Source: JANNWF01 sp052390415 | GTDB lineage: Bacteria; Pseudomonadota; Gammaproteobacteria; Xanthomonadales; Xanthomonadaceae | DNA: 64,000 nucleotides | Reading direction: 5' to 3' | Assembly: GCA_052390415.1 (NCBI GenBank) | Contig: JBQTGY010000032.1 | Span: 1 to 64,000 of the forward strand | Part shown: in pieces, positions 61,071 through 64,000 of the stretch | Layout: each line of letters starts with the position of its first letter | Position numbering within the stretch: position 1 is the stretch's first letter | Made by a program: the position numbers and the translations under genes | Notes under the pieces: generated by a model | What the model saw: the letters and a program-made list of their open reading frames with translations, nothing else | Told to the model about the DNA's origin: nothing | The model's database searches: none

Positions 61071-64000
61071 GTGAGCGATGTCGGCGAACGCGAGCGCCGC
61101 ACCCAGCAGCGGGTGGTGGCCTTCCTGCGCGACGCGCTGGGCTACACCTGGCTGGGCGACTGGCATCGACGCGCCGGCAACTGCAACGTCGAGCAGGGCT
61201 TGCTCAGCGACTGGCTGCGGCGCCAGGGGCACAGCGAAAAGCAAATCGGCAAAGTGCTGTTCGAACTCGACAAGGCCGCCGCGTTGGGCGGCAGCACGAC
61301 GCTGTACGAGGCCAACCGCGACGTCTACGGCCTGCTTCGCTACGGCGTGAAGGTTCGGCCCGAGGTCGGCGAGCAGACGCTCACCGTATGGCTGATCGAC
61401 TGGGCGAACCCGGCCAACAACGACTTCGCCTTGGCCGAAGAGGTGACGGTGGAAGGGGAGCACGACAAGCGCCCCGACCTCGTGCTTTACGTCAACGGCA
61501 TCGCGCTCGGAGTGCTGGAATTGAAACGCTCCACAGTCTCGGTGTCGGAAGGCATCCGCCAGAACTTGGACAGCCAGAAGAAGGCTTTCATCCAGCCGTT
61601 CTACAGCACCGTACAACTGGTGATGGCGGGAAACGAGACCGAAGGGTTGCGCTACGCCACCATCGAGACGCCTGAGAAATACTGGCTGCGCTGGAAGGAG
61701 CCGACTGCGCATCCCGATGCCGGCGACAATCCGCTGCTGTGCGAGCTGGGCCAGCTATGCCGCAAGCCGCGCCTGCTGGAGCTGGTCCACGACTTCATCG
61801 TGTTTGACGCCGGCATCAAGAAGGCCTGCCGGCACAACCAGTACTTCGGCGTGAAGGCAGCGCAGGAAAGCGTTCGCCGCCGCGAGGGCGGCATCATTTG
61901 GCATACCCAGGGCAGCGGCAAGTCGCTGACCATGGTCTGGCTGGCCAAGTGGCTACGCGAGAACCTGCGCGATGCGCGGGTGCTGATCATCACCGATCGC
62001 ACCGAACTCGACGAACAGATCGAAAAGGTGTTCAAGGGCGTCAACGAGCAGATTCACCGCACCCGCAGCGGCGCCGACCTCGCGTCCGTGCTCAATGCCA
62101 ACGAGGAGTGGCTGATCGGCTCGCTGATCCACAAGTTTGGTGCAAGTGAGGAGATCGCGGACGCCGACGTGCAAGCCTTCGTCGAGGAGATCCGCAAGAG
62201 CCTGCCCAAGGACTTCCGCGCCAAGGGCGATGTGTTCGTGTTCGTCGACGAGTGCCACCGCAGCCAGTCCGGAAAGCTGCACGAGGCGATGAAGGCGCTG
62301 CTGCCGCAGGCCCTGCTGATCGGCTTCACCGGCACGCCGCTGCTGAAGGCTGACAAGCGCCGCAGCGTGGAGACCTTCGGGCCCTACATTCATACCTACA
62401 AGTACGACGAGGCGGTGCGCGACGGAGTGGTGCTGGACCTGCGCTACGAGGCTCGCGACATCGACCAGAGCATCACTTCGCAGGCCAAGGTCGACCAATG
62501 GTTCGACCTGAAGACGCGGGGACTGACCGATGCGGCCAAGGCGCAGCTCAAACAGCGCTGGGGCACGATGCAGAAGGTACTGAGCGCGCGCGATCGGCTG
62601 GAGAAGATCGTCGCCGACGTGCTGATGGACTTCGAGACCCGCGACCGGCTCAAGAGTGGGCGCGGCAACGCGATGCTGGTGTCGGGAAGCATCTACTCGG
62701 CTTGCCGCTTCTTCGAGATGTTCCAGCAGACCGACCTTGCCGGGAAGTGCGCCATCGTCACGTCCTATGCACCGTCGCCTGCCGACATCAAGGGCGAGGA
62801 GACCGGCGAGGGGCTGACCGAGAAGCTCCGCCAGTACGACATCTACCGCAAGATGCTGGCCGCGCACTTCAGCGAGCCCGAAGAGTCGGCCATGTACAAG
62901 GTCGCCGAGTTCGAGAAGCAGGTGAAGAAGCGATTCATCGACGAGCCCGGGCAGATGCGCCTGCTGATCGTCGTCGACAAGCTGCTGACCGGCTTCGATG
63001 CGCCGTCGGCGACGTTCCTCTACATCGACAAGCAGATGCGCGACCACGGCCTGTTCCAGGCCATCTGCCGCGTGAACCGGCTCGATGGCGAGGACAAGGA
63101 GTACGGCTACATCATCGACTACAAGGACCTGTTCCGCCCGCTGGAAGGCGCCATCAAGGACTACACCGGCGAGGCCCTGTCCGGCTACGACAAGGCCGAT
63201 GTCGAGGGCCTGCTGAAGGATCGCCTTGCGGCCGGACGCGCCCGGCTGGAAGAGGCGCGCGATGCGATCAAGGCGCTGTGCGAGGCGGTCGTGCCACCCA
63301 AGGGCAGCGCCGAATACCTGCGCTACTTCTGCGCGGTGGAGAGCGGGAACGCCCTGCAGCTGAAGGAGAACGAGCCCAAGCGCGTGGCACTGTACAAGCT
63401 CGCCGCCGGATTCCTGCGCGCCTACGCCAATCTCGCCAACGAGTTGTTTGATGCCGGCTACACCGCCGCGCAGGCCCAGGCGCTGAAGGACGAGGTCAGC
63501 CACTTCGAGAGCGTTCGATCCGAGGTGAAGCTGGCGAGCGGCGACTACGTCGACATGAAGCTCTACGAGCCGGCGATGCGCCACCTGCTGGATACCTACA
63601 TCCGCGCGGAAGAGAGCGAGAAGATTTCCGCCTTCGATGACCTGACCCTGGTGAAGCTGATCGTGGAGCGCGGCCAGGCCGCGGTCGACGAACTGCCCAA
63701 GGGCTTGCGCGCGGATCGCCGCGCGATGGCGGAAACCATCGAGAACAACGTGCGCCGCCTGATCATCGACGAGATGGCGGTCAACCCCAAGTACTACGAG
63801 CGCATGTCGCAACTGCTGGATGCGCTGATCGCCCAGCGCAAGCAGGAAGCCATCGACTACGCGGCCTACCTTGCCAAGGTCGTCGAGCTGACCCGAAAGG
63901 TTTCCCGCCCGGGCAGCGGCTCGGCGTATCCGCTGAACATCAACAGCCCGCTACGCTGCGCGCTGTACGACAACCTGCGTGCAATCGAGAACCTGTCGGA
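61071..64000 (+). CDS. hsdR: Type I restriction enzyme subunit R, N-terminal part (3' end off window)
   Basis: The frame begins at a GTG at 61071 and is open to the window end, giving 976 residues. A RecB-like nuclease domain has DKRPDLVLYVNGIALGVLELKRS near 134-150 (Asp and Glu-x-Lys). The helicase motor has Walker A HTQGSGKSLTM near 280 and DECHRSQSGK near 391, then FTGTPLLK and LLIVVDKLLTGFDAP. It cuts DNA after translocation as part of the HsdR2M2S1 complex. No ATG lies close, and no ribosome site is obvious, so the start is uncertain. It is separated from fic by the palindrome. Confidence 0.92.
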   Translation, partial: MSDVGERERRTQQRVVAFLRDALGYTWLGDWHRRAGNCNVEQGLLSDWLRRQGHSEKQIGKVLFELDKAAALGGSTTLYEANRDVYGLLRYGVKVRPEVGEQTLTVWLIDWANPANNDFALAEEVTVEGEHDKRPDLVLYVNGIALGVLELKRSTVSVSEGIRQNLDSQKKAFIQPFYSTVQLVMAGNETEGLRYATIETPEKYWLRWKEPTAHPDAGDNPLLCELGQLCRKPRLLELVHDFIVFDAGIKKACRHNQYFGVKAAQESVRRREGGIIWHTQGSGKSLTMVWLAKWLRENLRDARVLIITDRTELDEQIEKVFKGVNEQIHRTRSGADLASVLNANEEWLIGSLIHKFGASEEIADADVQAFVEEIRKSLPKDFRAKGDVFVFVDECHRSQSGKLHEAMKALLPQALLIGFTGTPLLKADKRRSVETFGPYIHTYKYDEAVRDGVVLDLRYEARDIDQSITSQAKVDQWFDLKTRGLTDAAKAQLKQRWGTMQKVLSARDRLEKIVADVLMDFETRDRLKSGRGNAMLVSGSIYSACRFFEMFQQTDLAGKCAIVTSYAPSPADIKGEETGEGLTEKLRQYDIYRKMLAAHFSEPEESAMYKVAEFEKQVKKRFIDEPGQMRLLIVVDKLLTGFDAPSATFLYIDKQMRDHGLFQAICRVNRLDGEDKEYGYIIDYKDLFRPLEGAIKDYTGEALSGYDKADVEGLLKDRLAAGRARLEEARDAIKALCEAVVPPKGSAEYLRYFCAVESGNALQLKENEPKRVALYKLAAGFLRAYANLANELFDAGYTAAQAQALKDEVSHFESVRSEVKLASGDYVDMKLYEPAMRHLLDTYIRAEESEKISAFDDLTLVKLIVERGQAAVDELPKGLRADRRAMAETIENNVRRLIIDEMAVNPKYYERMSQLLDALIAQRKQEAIDYAAYLAKVVELTRKVSRPGSGSAYPLNINSPLRCALYDNLRAIENLS

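Noticed and set aside
61953..63812. A 619-residue minus-strand frame opposite hsdR
   Set aside because: Long only because of high GC; hsdR has clear helicase and nuclease motifs in the opposite direction.

Overview
The window is GC-rich and its genes are tightly packed, with many stop/start overlaps of 1-11 bases. Gene content points to a gammaproteobacterium, most likely in or near the Xanthomonadales: a CopL-type leader protein sits in front of a copper cluster, and there is a REP-like extragenic palindrome. This placement is inferred from gene families and was not tested. No tRNA, rRNA, CRISPR array or intact insertion sequence was seen.

Positions 1-23.4 kb hold metal resistance. A truncated MFS transporter is followed by a czcCBA-type RND operon (minus strand) headed by a small secreted His/Cys protein. 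Divergent from it is a copper operon: copL-like gene, TolC-like lipoprotein with a His-rich tail, Tat-exported multicopper oxidase, cytochrome c, NTF2-like protein, DUF411 (CopG-like) protein, second NTF2-like protein and a methyltransferase. Then comes a cusCBA-type operon (minus), again headed by a small secreted Cys/His protein with a perfect FNR/ANR box. Divergent from that is an ATP-grasp-like gene of unknown function, followed by an ABC1 (UbiB-like) kinase.

Positions 23.5-37.2 kb are mostly on the minus strand. They hold cardiolipin synthase, a possible PD-(D/E)XK-fold protein, an EamA permease, and a metabolic group: type II GAPDH, acetate kinase, a divergent phosphoketolase-like enzyme, PRPP synthetase, an AMP/thymidine phosphorylase and a beta-CASP RNA hydrolase. 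Several small membrane proteins (DUF5676, DUF6629 and an unnamed family) are interspersed. Together they could turn RNA or nucleotides into pentose phosphates, acetyl phosphate and ATP, which would suit oxygen-limited or starving cells.

Positions 37.3-47.6 kb hold two P-type copper ATPases. One has an unusual CPD motif and lies in a MerR-led operon. The other has a CPC motif and is co-transcribed with a CueR-like regulator. A second FNR-box-driven small secreted protein, a paralogous membrane protein, an AraC regulator and a sterol-desaturase-family protein lie nearby. Positions 47.6-50.6 kb are a mercury operon (merT, merP, a 61-residue ORF and merA, divergent from merR) with a textbook MerR operator.

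Positions 50.7-64 kb are accessory: hypothetical secreted proteins, small XRE regulators, an excisionase-like protein, a tyrosine integrase, an HD-domain protein, and a type I restriction-modification operon (hsdM, hsdS, fic, hsdR). hsdR runs off the right edge.

A recurring theme is that four metal-resistance units begin with a small secreted His/Cys protein. Three of these, plus one MerR gene, have a -10 element only 6-7 bases before the ATG, which suggests leaderless mRNAs. Two of them have FNR boxes at -41.5, linking copper defence to oxygen limitation.
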